DNA of 64,000 nt. It comes from Cellulosimicrobium cellulans. Lineage in GTDB: Bacteria > Actinomycetota > Actinomycetes > Actinomycetales > Cellulomonadaceae. How positions within the stretch are numbered: the stretch's first letter is position 1; the number at the start of each line of letters is the position of its first letter. Location: assembly GCF_016921195.1 (NCBI RefSeq), contig NZ_JAFGYF010000002.1, forward strand, positions 372,001 through 436,000. The letters run 5' to 3'. A program made the translations under genes and the position numbers. The notes below the pieces were generated by a model. The model was given only the letters and a program-made list of their open reading frames with translations. It was not told the origin of the DNA and made no database searches. This document shows, piece by piece, positions 53,445-61,879 of this stretch.

Positions 53445-54883
53445 CCCTCGTCCTCCTTCGTCTCCACGACCGACTCGTCGTCCGACTCCGCCACGACCGT
53501 CCCGTCCGGGACCGCCACCGTGTCCAGCAGATGACCCATCGCCACCTTCTTCGTCACCAGGTACGCCCGGTTGTGCTCCCCGTGACCCACCTCGATCCGC
53601 TCCGTACCCACCACGTCGATGCCCGAGGCCACCAGGCCCGTCACCTTCGCCGGGTTGTTCGTCAGCAACCGCACCCGCGACAGCCCCAGGTCCGCCAGGA
53701 TCGCCGCCGCCGCCCCGTACTCACGACGATCCACCGGCCACCCCAGCTCCAGGTTCGCCTGCACCGTGTCCAGACCCGCGTCCTGCAGCTCGTACGCCCC
53801 GATCTTCGCCAGCAACCCGATGCCACGGCCCTCGTGCCCCCGCAGGTACACCACCGCACCACCCTCCGCCGCGACCCGCTCCATCGCCGCCTGCAGCTGC
53901 GGACCGCAGTCGCAGCGCAACGACCCGAACGCGTCCCCCGTCAGGCACTCCGAGTGCACCCGCACCACCGGCACCCCGTCCCGCCCGACGGCGCTCGCGG
54001 CCTCCGCGGCCGCCTCACCGCGGTCCGTCTCACCGCGGTCTGCCGCGCCAGCCGGGGCCGCCGCAGGAACGAGCGCGACGTGCTCCGCCCCCGTCCGCAG
54101 GTCCCTGTACCCGACCACCCGGAACCGGCCGCGCGCCGTCGGGAGGTCCGCCTCGGCCGTCCGGTGCACCCGACGCGCCAACGCCTCCCGGTCCGGCACC
54201 TCCACGGCCGCCGCCGGCGCCGGGTCGTGCACCCGCCGCCACGCCACCAGGTCCGCGATCGTGATGAGCACCAGCCCGTCCCGCTCCGCCAGCGCCGCCG
54301 CGTCCCCCAGCCGCATCATCGTCCCGTCGTCGTGCACGAGCTCCGCGATCCCGCCGACCTCGCCCACGCCCGCCAGACGCACCAGGTCCACCGCCGCCTC
54401 CGTGTGCCCTGCGCGATGCAGCACCCCGCCCGGGACCGCCCGCAACGGCAGCACGTGCCCCGGCCGGATCAGGTCCACCGGACCCGAGGCCGGGTCCGCC
54501 AGCACCCGCAACGTCCGGGCCCGGTCATCCGCCGAGATGCCCGTCGTCACCCCCGTCGCCGCGTCCACCGTCACCGTGTACGCCGTGCGCCGCGGGTCCT
54601 GGCTGTGCGGCACCATCAACGGCAGCTCCAGCGCGTCCGCCCGCGCCGCCGGCATCGGCGCGCACAGGTACCCCGACGAGTGCCGGATCGTCCACGCCAC
54701 CCACTCCGCCGACACCCCCTGCGCCGCGAACACGACGTCCGCCTCGTTCTCCCGGTCCGGGGAGTCCGCCACCAGCACCGGTCGCCCCGCCCGGATCTCC
54801 GCCAGCGCCTCCTCGACCGACCCCAGGCGCACGCCCGCCGTCCCCTCCGGCACCGCGGCGCTCGCGGACCCCGCGCCCGTCAC
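53441..54883 (-). CDS. ribBA: Bifunctional DHBP synthase / GTP cyclohydrolase II
   Basis: 480 residues. N-terminal DHBP synthase (about 18-220; [43 protein letters not shown]). C-terminal GTP cyclohydrolase II (about 255-450; [58 protein letters not shown], zinc Cys residues visible, [12 protein letters not shown]). A Glu/Ala-rich insertion ([19 protein letters not shown], near residue 285) interrupts the start of the cyclohydrolase domain. GTG at 54883 overlaps the ribE stop (GTGA). Confidence 0.95.
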   Translation of the reverse strand: MTGAGSASAAVPEGTAGVRLGSVEEALAEIRAGRPVLVADSPDRENEADVVFAAQGVSAEWVAWTIRHSSGYLCAPMPAARADALELPLMVPHSQDPRRTAYTVTVDAATGVTTGISADDRARTLRVLADPASGPVDLIRPGHVLPLRAVPGGVLHRAGHTEAAVDLVRLAGVGEVGGIAELVHDDGTMMRLGDAAALAERDGLVLITIADLVAWRRVHDPAPAAAVEVPDREALARRVHRTAEADLPTARGRFRVVGYRDLRTGAEHVALVPAAAPAGAADRGETDRGEAAAEAASAVGRDGVPVVRVHSECLTGDAFGSLRCDCGPQLQAAMERVAAEGGAVVYLRGHEGRGIGLLAKIGAYELQDAGLDTVQANLELGWPVDRREYGAAAAILADLGLSRVRLLTNNPAKVTGLVASGIDVVGTERIEVGHGEHNRAYLVTKKVAMGHLLDTVAVPDGTVVAESDDESVVETKEDEG

Positions 54884-55503
54884 GACGCGCTCCCGGGGAC
54901 CACACCTGACCGGAGCAGGCGCTCGACGTACTTCGCGAGCACGTCCACCTCGAGGTTCACCCGGTCGCCGGGCACCAGGCCACCGAGGATCGTCGCCTCG
55001 AGCGTCGTCGGGATGAGCGAGACGCCGAACGTCCCCTCGTCCACGTGCGTCACCGTCAACGACACCCCGCTCACCGCGATCGAGCCCTTCTCGGCGACGT
55101 AGCGTGTCAGCCCGGTCGGGGCGGAGAACACCAGGTCGTCCCAGCGCTCGCCCGGCGCGCGGCTCACGAGCGTCCCGACGCCGTCCACGTGGCCCTGCAC
55201 CACGTGACCTCCCAGGCGCGCGTCCGCCCGGACGGCCCGCTCGAGGTTCACCGGCGAACCCGCGACCAGATCGCCCAGCGCCGTCCGGCGCAGCGACTCC
55301 GGCATGACGTCCGCCGTGAACGACCCGTCGCCCCCCAGGCTCGTCACCGTGAGGCACACCCCGTTGACGGCGATCGAGTCGCCGAGCCCCGCGTCCGACG
55401 TCGCGAGCGGCCCCTCGACCGTGAGCACCGCGTCCGCCCCCGCGCCGCCCGGGAGCTCGACCCCCCGGACCCTCCCGATCTCCTCCACGATCCCCGTGAA
55501 CAT
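54880..55503 (-). CDS. ribE: Riboflavin synthase alpha subunit
   Basis: 207 residues with two lumazine-binding barrels: MFTGIVEEIGRVRGVEL...GDSIAVNGVCLTVTSL and GHVVQGHVDGVGTLVS...GSIAVSGVSLTVTHVDEGTFGVSLIPTTLEATILG. It dismutates two lumazines to riboflavin. Its start touches the ribD stop and its stop overlaps ribBA. Confidence 0.96.
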   Translation of the reverse strand: MFTGIVEEIGRVRGVELPGGAGADAVLTVEGPLATSDAGLGDSIAVNGVCLTVTSLGGDGSFTADVMPESLRRTALGDLVAGSPVNLERAVRADARLGGHVVQGHVDGVGTLVSRAPGERWDDLVFSAPTGLTRYVAEKGSIAVSGVSLTVTHVDEGTFGVSLIPTTLEATILGGLVPGDRVNLEVDVLAKYVERLLRSGVVPGSAS

Positions 55504-56630
55504 CAGCCGTCCCGTCCTTCCGTGCGCTTCCTGGACACCACGAGCGCGTCGTCCCCGACGCGCCTGACCTCGACCGTGCGGAACCGGTGCGCGTCGGCGA
55601 TCGTCGCCACCCCCAGACCGTCCACGGCCCGCCGACCGCTCCCCAGCAGCACCGGGGCGACGTACGCGTGCAGCTCGTCCACCGCGCCTGCCGCGAGGAA
55701 CGCCGTCGCCAACGTCGGACCGCCCTCCACGAGCACGTGCCGCACCTCCCGCTCCGCGAGCCTCCCCAGCACCTCACCGACGTCGCGCGTCAGCAGGTGC
55801 ACCAGCTCGCCGCCCTCCCCGCGCACCCGCGCGGACGGCGGGATCCCCCGCAGTCCCACGACGACCCGCAGCGGCTGGTGCTCCAGGAGCCGACCGTCGC
55901 CCGCGGCGTCGTGGTGGGCCAGGACCCGCGCCGTGAGCGCCGGGTCGTCCGTGAGGAGCGTGCCGGTGCCGACGAGGATCGCGTCGACCTCGGCGCGCAC
56001 GCGGTGCGCGTGCTCGCGCGCCGCAGGCCCGGTGATCCAGCGGCTCGTGCCGTCCTCGGCAGCGACGTAGCCGTCGAGCGTCGTCGCGGTCTTGAGCGTC
56101 ACGTACGGCGTGCCACGGTGCACGGAGGTGAGCCACACGCGCAGAAGCTCCTCGCCCTCGGCCGCGCGCAGGCCGCGCACGACGCGGACCCCCGCGGCAC
56201 GCAGGCGGTGTGCGCCGCCCGAGGCGACGGGGTTCGGGTCGTCGACGGCGAGCACGACCTCCGCCACGCCCGCGGCGACGAGCGCGTCGGCGCACGGGCC
56301 GGTGCGACCCGTGTGGGCGCACGGCTCGAGCGTGACGACGGCGGTCGCGCCGGCGACGTCCACCCCGCGCTCCCGCGCGTCCGCGAGAGCCGCGGCCTCG
56401 GCATGCGGCGTGCCCGCACCCCGGTGGTACCCCTCGGCGAGGACACGCCGCGGGTGCGGGTCCAGCGATTCCGGCGAGGCGCCGTCGGGCGCGGCTCGAC
56501 CGTCCGGGGCGGGCCCCAGGAGCACGCAGCCGACGCGGGGATTGGGGCCGTGCGCCGGCCCGCGAGCCGCCAGCTCGAGCGCGCGCGCCATCGCGGCGTC
56601 GATCGTCAGGGTGCGGGGATGCTCGCCCAT
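55503..56630 (-). CDS. ribD: Bifunctional deaminase/reductase RibD
   Basis: 375 residues. The N-terminal deaminase has zinc ligands in HAEAAAL and LEPCAHTGRTGPCADAL (about 75-110). The C-terminal reductase has YVTLKTATTLDGYVAAEDGTSRWITG and VLVEGGPTLATAFLAAGAVDELHAYVAPVLLGSGRRAVDGLGV. It performs the second and third steps of the GTP branch. First gene after the FMN riboswitch. GTG at 56630 (GAGCATCC) follows AGGAGGACGG. Confidence 0.95.
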   Translation of the reverse strand: MGEHPRTLTIDAAMARALELAARGPAHGPNPRVGCVLLGPAPDGRAAPDGASPESLDPHPRRVLAEGYHRGAGTPHAEAAALADARERGVDVAGATAVVTLEPCAHTGRTGPCADALVAAGVAEVVLAVDDPNPVASGGAHRLRAAGVRVVRGLRAAEGEELLRVWLTSVHRGTPYVTLKTATTLDGYVAAEDGTSRWITGPAAREHAHRVRAEVDAILVGTGTLLTDDPALTARVLAHHDAAGDGRLLEHQPLRVVVGLRGIPPSARVRGEGGELVHLLTRDVGEVLGRLAEREVRHVLVEGGPTLATAFLAAGAVDELHAYVAPVLLGSGRRAVDGLGVATIADAHRFRTVEVRRVGDDALVVSRKRTEGRDG

Positions 56631-56797
56631 CCGTCCTCCTCCCGGGCACGAGCGCTCCGGGGTGAGGGCGGGCGGCGGGGTCAGGCCTGGACCGGCCCGA
56701 CGGCGTCGCTCACCACGGCGAGGCCACCGCCGTCGCGAACCGGTGCGCCGACGGGTCGTCGGAGCACCACGCTCTGGGCGTGGCCGCGCCGCACGTG
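56631..56797 (-). promoter_or_regulatory. Expression platform between the FMN riboswitch and ribD
   Basis: 167 nt without a supported gene. It contains the ribD ribosome-binding site (AGGAGGACGG) at its 3' end and GC-rich segments that could pair with each other or with the aptamer. No perfect terminator stem with a T-tract is evident, so control may act on translation. Confidence 0.5.
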
Positions 56798-56917
56798 CTT
56801 CCTCCCATCCGGACTGTCACCGTCGGTCCTGGAGTTCCACCAGGTCAACCGCGCGTGGGCGCGGGTCGCGGACTGTCACCGCCGGCTCGGAATTGCACCG
56901 ACCCCGGAGCACGTTCG
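56798..56917 (-). ncRNA. FMN riboswitch (RFN element)
   Basis: On the minus strand the conserved RFN segments are all present in order: CTCCGGGGTCGGTGCAATTC, CGGCGGTGACAGTCC, GACCTGGTGGAACTCCAG and GACGGTGACAGTCCGGATGG. This aptamer binds FMN and turns off riboflavin genes. It lies about 170 nt upstream of ribD and controls ribD-ribE-ribBA-ribH, perhaps with hisE-hisG. Confidence 0.96.
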
Positions 56918-57061
56918 TGCGTACTGCTGCTTCCAACCGAGCATGCTACTCGCGCATTCCCCCGGGTGGCCCCGTCCGCCTGTCGAACGGACGTGAACCG
57001 GACGTGCCCTTCTCCGTGCTTTTTGGTGAGGTGTGTGGCTCACTCGGGGTGTGTGTATGGC

Positions 57062-57077
57062 CGCTTGGCACACTATT
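57062..57077 (-). repeat. Copy 3 of the 16-bp intergenic repeat (inverted)
   Basis: CGCTTGGCACACTATT is the exact reverse complement of the copies at 10999 and 12176, and the next base also matches copy 2. It lies between the FMN riboswitch and the rpe terminator, about 145 bp upstream of the aptamer, in the likely rib promoter region. Confidence 0.85.
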
Positions 57078-57090
57078 TTTATCGGGACGA

Positions 57091-57121
57091 GAGAAGGAGC
57101 CCTCTGCTCGGGCTCCTTCTC
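57091..57121 (-). terminator. Hairpin terminator after rpe
   Basis: A perfect 12-bp stem (GAGAAGGAGCCC with GGGCTCCTTCTC) around a 7-nt loop, 10 bp after the rpe stop codon. It separates rpe from the rib operon on the same strand. Confidence 0.85.
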
Positions 57122-57130
57122 GGCCGGCCG

Positions 57131-57799
57131 TCAGTGGGCGTGCGCCGACGCCTCCGCCAGCTCCCGCAGCGCCTGGATCTCGTCCGGCACGCTCTCCGCC
57201 CCGTACACCGCCGACCCGGCGACGAAGACGTTGGCCCCCGCCTCCGCGGCTCGCTCGATCGTCGAGCGCGACACTCCCCCGTCGACCTGGATCCACACGT
57301 CGAGGCCGGACCCGCTCACGGCCTCGCGGGCCCGCCGGATCTTCGGGAGCGTCCCCTCGATGAACGACTGGCCGCCGAATCCCGGCTCGACCGTCATGAC
57401 GAGGATCATGTCGACCTCCGCGAGGAGGTCCAGGAAGGGCTCCACAGGCGTCGCAGGGCGCAGCGCGAGGCCCGCGCGGGCCCCCAGGCGCCGGAGCTCG
57501 CGCGCGAGCCGCACAGGGGCAGCAGCGGCCTCGGCGTGGAACGTCACGGACGCCGCGCCGGCCTCCGCGTACGCCGGCGCCCAGCGGTCGGGGTCCTCGA
57601 TCATGAGGTGCGCGTCGATCGGGACCGGCGACACCTGGGCGAGTCGCTCGAACACGGGCAGCCCGAGCGTGAGATTCGGCACGAAGTGGTTGTCCATGAC
57701 GTCGACGTGCGCGTAGTCCGCCGTCTCGATCGCGTTCAGGTCGCGCTCGAGGTTCGCGAAGTCGGCGGACAGGATGCTCGGTGCGATGAGGGCTGCCAT
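57131..57799 (-). CDS. rpe: Ribulose-phosphate 3-epimerase
   Basis: 222 residues of TIM-barrel: [40 protein letters not shown] (metal ligands), [44 protein letters not shown] and [31 protein letters not shown]. It interconverts ribulose-5-P and xylulose-5-P in the pentose-phosphate pathway, which also feeds ribulose-5-P to the rib operon. ATG at 57799. Confidence 0.96.
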   Translation of the reverse strand: MAALIAPSILSADFANLERDLNAIETADYAHVDVMDNHFVPNLTLGLPVFERLAQVSPVPIDAHLMIEDPDRWAPAYAEAGAASVTFHAEAAAAPVRLARELRRLGARAGLALRPATPVEPFLDLLAEVDMILVMTVEPGFGGQSFIEGTLPKIRRAREAVSGSGLDVWIQVDGGVSRSTIERAAEAGANVFVAGSAVYGAESVPDEIQALRELAEASAHAH

Positions 57800-57851
57800 G
57801 CGCCCAGCCTAGGGTGCCTACCACCTCCGGCGACGCTCGTAGGCTCCTGAC

Positions 57852-58418
57852 GTGAGCACCCTCCCCTCCCCCGGAGCGACGACCCCGCCGATCGTGACGG
57901 TGCGTCCCGCCACCTCGGACGACCTCGCGCGCGTCGCCGAGATCGCCGCCCCGTTCGTCCTCGACACGTGCGTGACGTTCGAGGAGGACGTCTGGGACGT
58001 CCCGGCGTGGCAGCACAAGCTCGACGACCTCACCGCGCGCGGACTGCCGTTCCTCGTCGCGGAGGTCGACGGCCCGGCCCGGACGGACCGCACGAGCGGC
58101 CCGGTGGTCGCGGGCTACGCCTACGCGTCCGCCTGGCGCCCGAAGCCCGCGTACCGGCACACCGCCGAGGACACGATCTACCTCGACCCGGCCCACGCCG
58201 GGCGCGGCGTCGGCACCGCCCTGCTCGGCGCGCTCCTGGACGCGAGCGCGGCCGCAGGAGTCCGCCAGGTCGTCTCCGTCGTCGCCGACGTCCCCGAGGC
58301 GGCAGGATCGATCCCGCTGCACCGCCGCTTCGGCTTCGTCGAGGCCGGCCGCCTCACGGCCGTCGGCTACAAGCACGGCCGCTGGGTCGACACGATCCTC
58401 CTCCAGCGCTCCCTCTGA
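57852..58418 (+). CDS. GNAT N-acetyltransferase (phosphinothricin-acetyltransferase-like)
   Basis: 188 residues: VTVRPATSDDLARVAEIAAPFVLDTCVTFEED, VAGYAYASAWRPKPAYRHTAEDTIYLDPAHAGRGVGTALLGALLDASAAAGVRQVVSVV (the acetyl-CoA pyrophosphate loop is AGRGVGTALL) and LHRRFGFVEAGRLTAVGYKHGRWVDTILLQRSL. This is the bar/PAT-like subgroup that acetylates phosphinothricin, methionine sulfone or similar amines. GTG start at 57852, divergent from rpe by 52 bp. Confidence 0.9.
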   Translation: MSTLPSPGATTPPIVTVRPATSDDLARVAEIAAPFVLDTCVTFEEDVWDVPAWQHKLDDLTARGLPFLVAEVDGPARTDRTSGPVVAGYAYASAWRPKPAYRHTAEDTIYLDPAHAGRGVGTALLGALLDASAAAGVRQVVSVVADVPEAAGSIPLHRRFGFVEAGRLTAVGYKHGRWVDTILLQRSL

Positions 58419-58424
58419 GCGCCC

Positions 58425-58484
58425 GCCGAGCATGCGGCTACCGCCCGTCAGGTACCGGGGGCGGGCCGCAACCGCATGCTCGGC
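58425..58484. terminator. Inverted-repeat terminator between the GNAT and hipA genes
   Basis: GCCGAGCATGCGG (58425-58437) and CCGCATGCTCGGC (58472-58484) form a perfect 13-bp stem. The 34-nt interior can pair further (CCGCCC with GGGCGG). It lies between converging stop codons. Confidence 0.75.
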
Positions 58485-58500
58485 CCAGACGGGGCGACGC

Positions 58501-59787
58501 TCATGCCACGAGGCCTCGGCGGAGGGCGGTCGTGCGCTGCTCGACCGTGTGCCAGGCGTGGCGGCTGACGCCGGGGTGGGCGTCGCGGTCGACGTCCGCG
58601 AGCGCCGCGAGGAGTCCGTCGAGGGTCTCGGCGACGGCGCGCTGGGCGCGGCGGCGAGGCAGTCCCCAGGTGGTGCCCTCGGTGACGAGGTGGTCGGCGG
58701 TGAGGCGGTCCATGTCGCGCTCGCCGGCGACGTCCATGGCGAAGACGCGGGAGGCGTGGTCGTGGTGGAGGTGCATGGAGACGTCGTAGGCGGGGGCGAG
58801 GCGGACGGTGCCGTCGGCGTGGCGGAGGACGGAGATGTTCTTGGCGTGGGCGTCGGTGTTGCCGATGGCGAGGTTGAAGGTGGTGAGGGCGAGGAGGGGG
58901 TCGGGGCGGGTGCCGTCGTCGCGGAGGGTGCGGGCGATGGCGGCGAGGGAGGGGAAGCGGCGTCCGTGCTGGAACTTGCGCTCGGGGTCGCGGGTGTTGA
59001 TGCCGAGGGCCTGCGCGGTGTCCTCCTGGTGGAGGCGTGCGGTGCCGCCGGGTTCGGTGGGGTCGGGGACGCGGTCGTAGCGGGTGACGACGATGGCGCG
59101 CTCGCCGTCGAGCTCGGTGACGTGGGCGTCGACGGTGGTGAGGCCGATGCGGCGGGCGAGGTCGAGGGCGGCGGCCTCGGTGTTGACGAGGTCGGCGGTG
59201 GGTGAGTCGGAGGGGCGGGCGACCTTGAGGATGTGGGTGGTGGGTGCGGTGCCGCGGGGGCGGGCCCAGCCGTGCTGGTCGTGGAGGAGGGTGATCTTGG
59301 GTTCCATGCCGGGCAGGGAGCTGGTGAGGTGGTCGGTGCGTCCTTCTCCCCCGCTGCGGGCGACGGCGGCGCGCAGGAGTCGTGCGACGGCGGCGTCGTC
59401 GAGGCGTTCGGGGGTGCCGGGGGTGGGGAGGGGCTGTGCTTCGGGTGCGAGGAGGACGGCGCCGGCGGTGTCGTGGCCGTAGTGGACGAGGAAGGCGAGG
59501 GCGTCGTCGGGGTCGATGCCGGCGTCGATGGCCATGGCGTCGCGGGTGCGGCCCTCGGGGAGGAGTCCGTCGAGCCAGGCGGCGACGCGCGCGGGGTGGG
59601 GCGGGGGCTCGTCGGGTGGGGTGATGGGGAGCAGGTGGGAGAGGACTCGGGCGTCGTGTCCCCAGCGGTCGAGGGCGTCGGCGGTCCAGGTGAGGGTGAC
59701 GCGGGGCGTGCCGTCGGTGGTGCGCAGGCCGGCGGGTGCGAGGGTCGCGACGGGGGTGCCGTAGAGCCAGGCGGTGACGGTGGTCAT
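58501..59787 (-). CDS. hipA: HipA-family serine/threonine kinase toxin
   Basis: 428 residues. N-terminal HipA subdomain (VTAWLYGTPVATL, LSHLLPITPP), GMEPKITLLHD with an ATP-binding lysine, THILKVARPSDSPTADLVNTEAAALDLARRIGL, and the catalytic loop FNLAIGNTDAHAKNISVL followed by LAPAYDVS, giving the HipA catalytic Asp, Asn and metal-binding Asp. E. coli HipA phosphorylates glutamyl-tRNA synthetase and causes persistence; the target here is unknown. Its ATG overlaps the hipB stop by 4 bp. Confidence 0.92.
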   Translation of the reverse strand: MTTVTAWLYGTPVATLAPAGLRTTDGTPRVTLTWTADALDRWGHDARVLSHLLPITPPDEPPPHPARVAAWLDGLLPEGRTRDAMAIDAGIDPDDALAFLVHYGHDTAGAVLLAPEAQPLPTPGTPERLDDAAVARLLRAAVARSGGEGRTDHLTSSLPGMEPKITLLHDQHGWARPRGTAPTTHILKVARPSDSPTADLVNTEAAALDLARRIGLTTVDAHVTELDGERAIVVTRYDRVPDPTEPGGTARLHQEDTAQALGINTRDPERKFQHGRRFPSLAAIARTLRDDGTRPDPLLALTTFNLAIGNTDAHAKNISVLRHADGTVRLAPAYDVSMHLHHDHASRVFAMDVAGERDMDRLTADHLVTEGTTWGLPRRRAQRAVAETLDGLLAALADVDRDAHPGVSRHAWHTVEQRTTALRRGLVA

Positions 59788-60011
59788 CGGCGTTCCTGGA
59801 GTCGCAGGTCGACGTCGAGGGTGTCGAGGAGCTCGAAGAGTCGTTGGACCCAGAGGTTCTCGACGCCGTTCTCGAGCTCGGAGAGGTACTGGCGGGTGAT
59901 GCCGAGCTCGTCGGCGACCTGGGCCTGCGTGAGCCCTCGGGCTCGGCGGACGCGGCTGAGGTAGGCGCCGAGGTCGCGGGGGCTGCGGGGGGTGGTCCAG
60001 GTGTCGGCCAT
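59784..60011 (-). CDS. hipB: HipB-like XRE-family antitoxin and autorepressor
   Basis: 75 residues: RSPRDLGAYLSRVRRARGLTQAQVADELGITRQYLSELENGVENLWVQRLFELLDTLDVDLRL is a helix-turn-helix of the Cro/C1 type (residues 9-65). HipB proteins bind HipA and repress the operon. The ATG at 60011 gives the normal HipB length; a longer frame runs to 60071 through the first operator. Three dyads lie upstream. Confidence 0.92.
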   Translation of the reverse strand: MADTWTTPRSPRDLGAYLSRVRRARGLTQAQVADELGITRQYLSELENGVENLWVQRLFELLDTLDVDLRLQERR

Positions 60012-60053
60012 GCTCGTTCTCCTGCCGTCGGTGCGCGGGGCGTGTGCTGCGGC

Positions 60054-60122
60054 GTCAGAATTACCTGACACACCTCGACGTCAGGTTACTCCGACACGCC
60101 TGTGATGTCGAAATATACTGAC
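60054..60122. promoter_or_regulatory. Three-copy operator array upstream of hipBA
   Basis: Three dyads of the form GTCAG-N6-CTGAC: 60054-60069 (perfect), 60080-60095 (one mismatch) and 60107-60122 (two mismatches, GTCGA-N6-CTGAC). Starts are 26 and 27 bp apart, so they lie on one helix face. Flanking A/T is enriched (AATTAC, AATATA). This is a strong candidate for HipB binding sites overlapping the promoter. Confidence 0.7.
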
Positions 60123-60142
60123 ATCCCTCGAGGGCGCCGCCG

Positions 60143-61879
60143 TCATACCGTCCGGCGCAAGAGCGTCAGGTGCATCGCGTCGGTGCCGTGGACGTGCGGC
60201 CAGAGCTGGACGTCCTGGCGGTCGCCGAGCTCGATGGTGTCCCGCGCCTCGGGACGCACGACGTCGCGCACGACGGCGGGGGCGTCCAGGACCTCGACGT
60301 CGTCGCGGCGGCGCAGCACGTCGGCGACGACGACCTGGGTCTCGGCGAGGTGGGGCGAGCACGTGACATAGCCGACCACTCCCCCGGGCCGGACGGCGTC
60401 GAGAGCGGAGTCGAGGAGCTCGCGCTGGAGCCCGGTGAGGGTCGCGAGGTCCGCGGGCGTGCGGCGCCACCGGGACTCGGGGCGGCGGCGCAGCGCACCC
60501 AGGCCCGTGCAGGGGGCGTCGAGGAGCACGCGGTCGTACGCGCCCGGCTCGTCCTGCCCGACGGCGCGGCCGTCGCCCGTGCGGACGGCCTCCACGGCGT
60601 CGGCCGGGACGGCGGCGAGCGCCTTCTCCACGAGGCGCGCACGGTGGGGCTGGACCTCGTTGGCAACGAGGCGGGCGCCGCGCTCGGCCGCGAGCGCCGC
60701 GAGGAGCGCGGCCTTGCCGCCGGGCCCGGCGCACAGGTCGAGCCAACGCGCGTCCGTCGGAGGCGCGACGCCGTCGGACGCATCGGCGAGGGGTGCCGCG
60801 GCGAGGGCGAGGGCGACGAGCTGGCTGCCCTCGTCCTGGACGCCGGCACGACCGTCGCGGACGGCGGAGTACGCGGCAGGGTCGCCCCCTTCGAGGCGCA
60901 GCGCGGTGGGGGCCCACCGGGCGGTCGTCACGCGGTCGTCGCCGTCGGAGAGCTCGTCGGGGTCGGCGAGGCCGGGGCGGGCGACGAGCGTGACGCGCGG
61001 GGCGTCGTTGTCGGCGGCGAGGAGCGCGTCGAGCTCGGTGACGGGGCGGCCGTTGCCGGCGAGGGCGTCGCGCAGGGCGCGGGCGATCCACACGGGGTGG
61101 CTCTGGGTGGCCGCGAGCGCCGCGAGGTCGTCGGGTGCGTCGTCGGCGAGGGTGGTGAGCCAGTCGTCGAGGGGGGTGCGGGCGACGCGGCGCAGGACGG
61201 CGTTGACGAGCTGGGCGCTGCCGGCGCCGATGCGCTCGCGCGCGAGCCCGACCGTCTCGGACACGGCGGCGTGCTGGGGCACGCGCATGCCGAGGATCTG
61301 GTGGGCGCCGAGGCGCAGGACGTCGAGCACGGGAGCGTCGAGGCGGTCGAGGGGGCGGTCGAGGCACAGCGCGAGGATGGCGTCGTAGCGGCCCCGCAGG
61401 CGCAGGGTGCCGTAGGCGAGCTCGGTGGCGAACCCGGCGTCGCGGCCGCGGATGCCGCGCTCGCGCAGGAGGGGCGGCAGGACGAGGTTGGCGTAGGCGT
61501 CGGAGCCGTCGACCTGGCGCAGGACGTCGAACGCGACCGCGCGGGCGGGGTCGGTGCCCTTGCGCCGCTGGGAGGGAGCGTTCGCGCTGCGGTGGGTCTC
61601 GCCCCGCGACCGGGCGGCACCGCGCTGGCGGCCGCGGGCGTCGCGGCGCTCCCCCGCGGGCCCGGCGTCCGGTCGGGGACCCGCGCTCGAACGGGTGTTC
61701 GATGCGGCGCCCGGAGCAGCCCCTCCGGCGTTCGAACGCATGTTCGACCGAGCGCGGTCGCCGCCGTCGCCGGACCCGCGGTCGGTCGAACGTGCGTTCG
61801 AAGAGGCGCCCGGGCGCCCGCCCGTCGGACGCCCGTCGCGCCGTTCAGGCCGGTCGCCGCCGCGGCGCTCGGCGTTCAT
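60143..61879 (-). CDS. rsmB: 16S rRNA (cytosine-5) methyltransferase RsmB
   Basis: 578 residues. A long disordered, Arg/Ser/Gly-rich extension (about 1-105) contains three SNxRS peptides. The NusB-like domain follows (about 108-240: [27 protein letters not shown]), then the Rossmann methyltransferase with [42 protein letters not shown] (catalytic Cys) and [17 protein letters not shown] (second Cys). It methylates C967 of 16S rRNA in E. coli. ATG at 61879 overlaps the fmt stop (ATGA). The extension's DNA carries three SOS-box palindromes. Confidence 0.92.
   Translation of the reverse strand: MNAERRGGDRPERRDGRPTGGRPGASSNARSTDRGSGDGGDRARSNMRSNAGGAAPGAASNTRSSAGPRPDAGPAGERRDARGRQRGAARSRGETHRSANAPSQRRKGTDPARAVAFDVLRQVDGSDAYANLVLPPLLRERGIRGRDAGFATELAYGTLRLRGRYDAILALCLDRPLDRLDAPVLDVLRLGAHQILGMRVPQHAAVSETVGLARERIGAGSAQLVNAVLRRVARTPLDDWLTTLADDAPDDLAALAATQSHPVWIARALRDALAGNGRPVTELDALLAADNDAPRVTLVARPGLADPDELSDGDDRVTTARWAPTALRLEGGDPAAYSAVRDGRAGVQDEGSQLVALALAAAPLADASDGVAPPTDARWLDLCAGPGGKAALLAALAAERGARLVANEVQPHRARLVEKALAAVPADAVEAVRTGDGRAVGQDEPGAYDRVLLDAPCTGLGALRRRPESRWRRTPADLATLTGLQRELLDSALDAVRPGGVVGYVTCSPHLAETQVVVADVLRRRDDVEVLDAPAVVRDVVRPEARDTIELGDRQDVQLWPHVHGTDAMHLTLLRRTV
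61687..61801. promoter_or_regulatory. Three LexA/SOS-box-like palindromes inside the 5' end of rsmB
   Basis: TCGAACGGGTGTTCGA (61687-61702), TCGAACGCATGTTCGA (61732-61747) and TCGAACGTGCGTTCGA (61786-61801) each match TCGAAC-N4-GTTCGA at all 12 fixed positions. Starts are 45 and 54 bp apart. In the rsmB frame they encode SNTRS, SNMRS and SNARS, always with AAC for Asn and the less common CGT for Arg. Binding by LexA is not shown. Confidence 0.6.

Noticed and set aside
56970-56995. A fourth SOS-box-like site near TCGAACGGACGTGAAC
   Set aside because: The right half is GTGAAC instead of GTTCGA, so only half of the palindrome matches.
57062-57077. Sigma-54 promoter suggested by TTGGCAC
   Set aside because: There is no GC element at the -12 position, and actinobacteria generally lack sigma-54.
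57062-57080. NrdR box suggested by ACACTATTTTTA
   Set aside because: Only one half of the ACACWATATWTWGTGT pattern is present in any of the three copies, and no ribonucleotide reductase gene is near.
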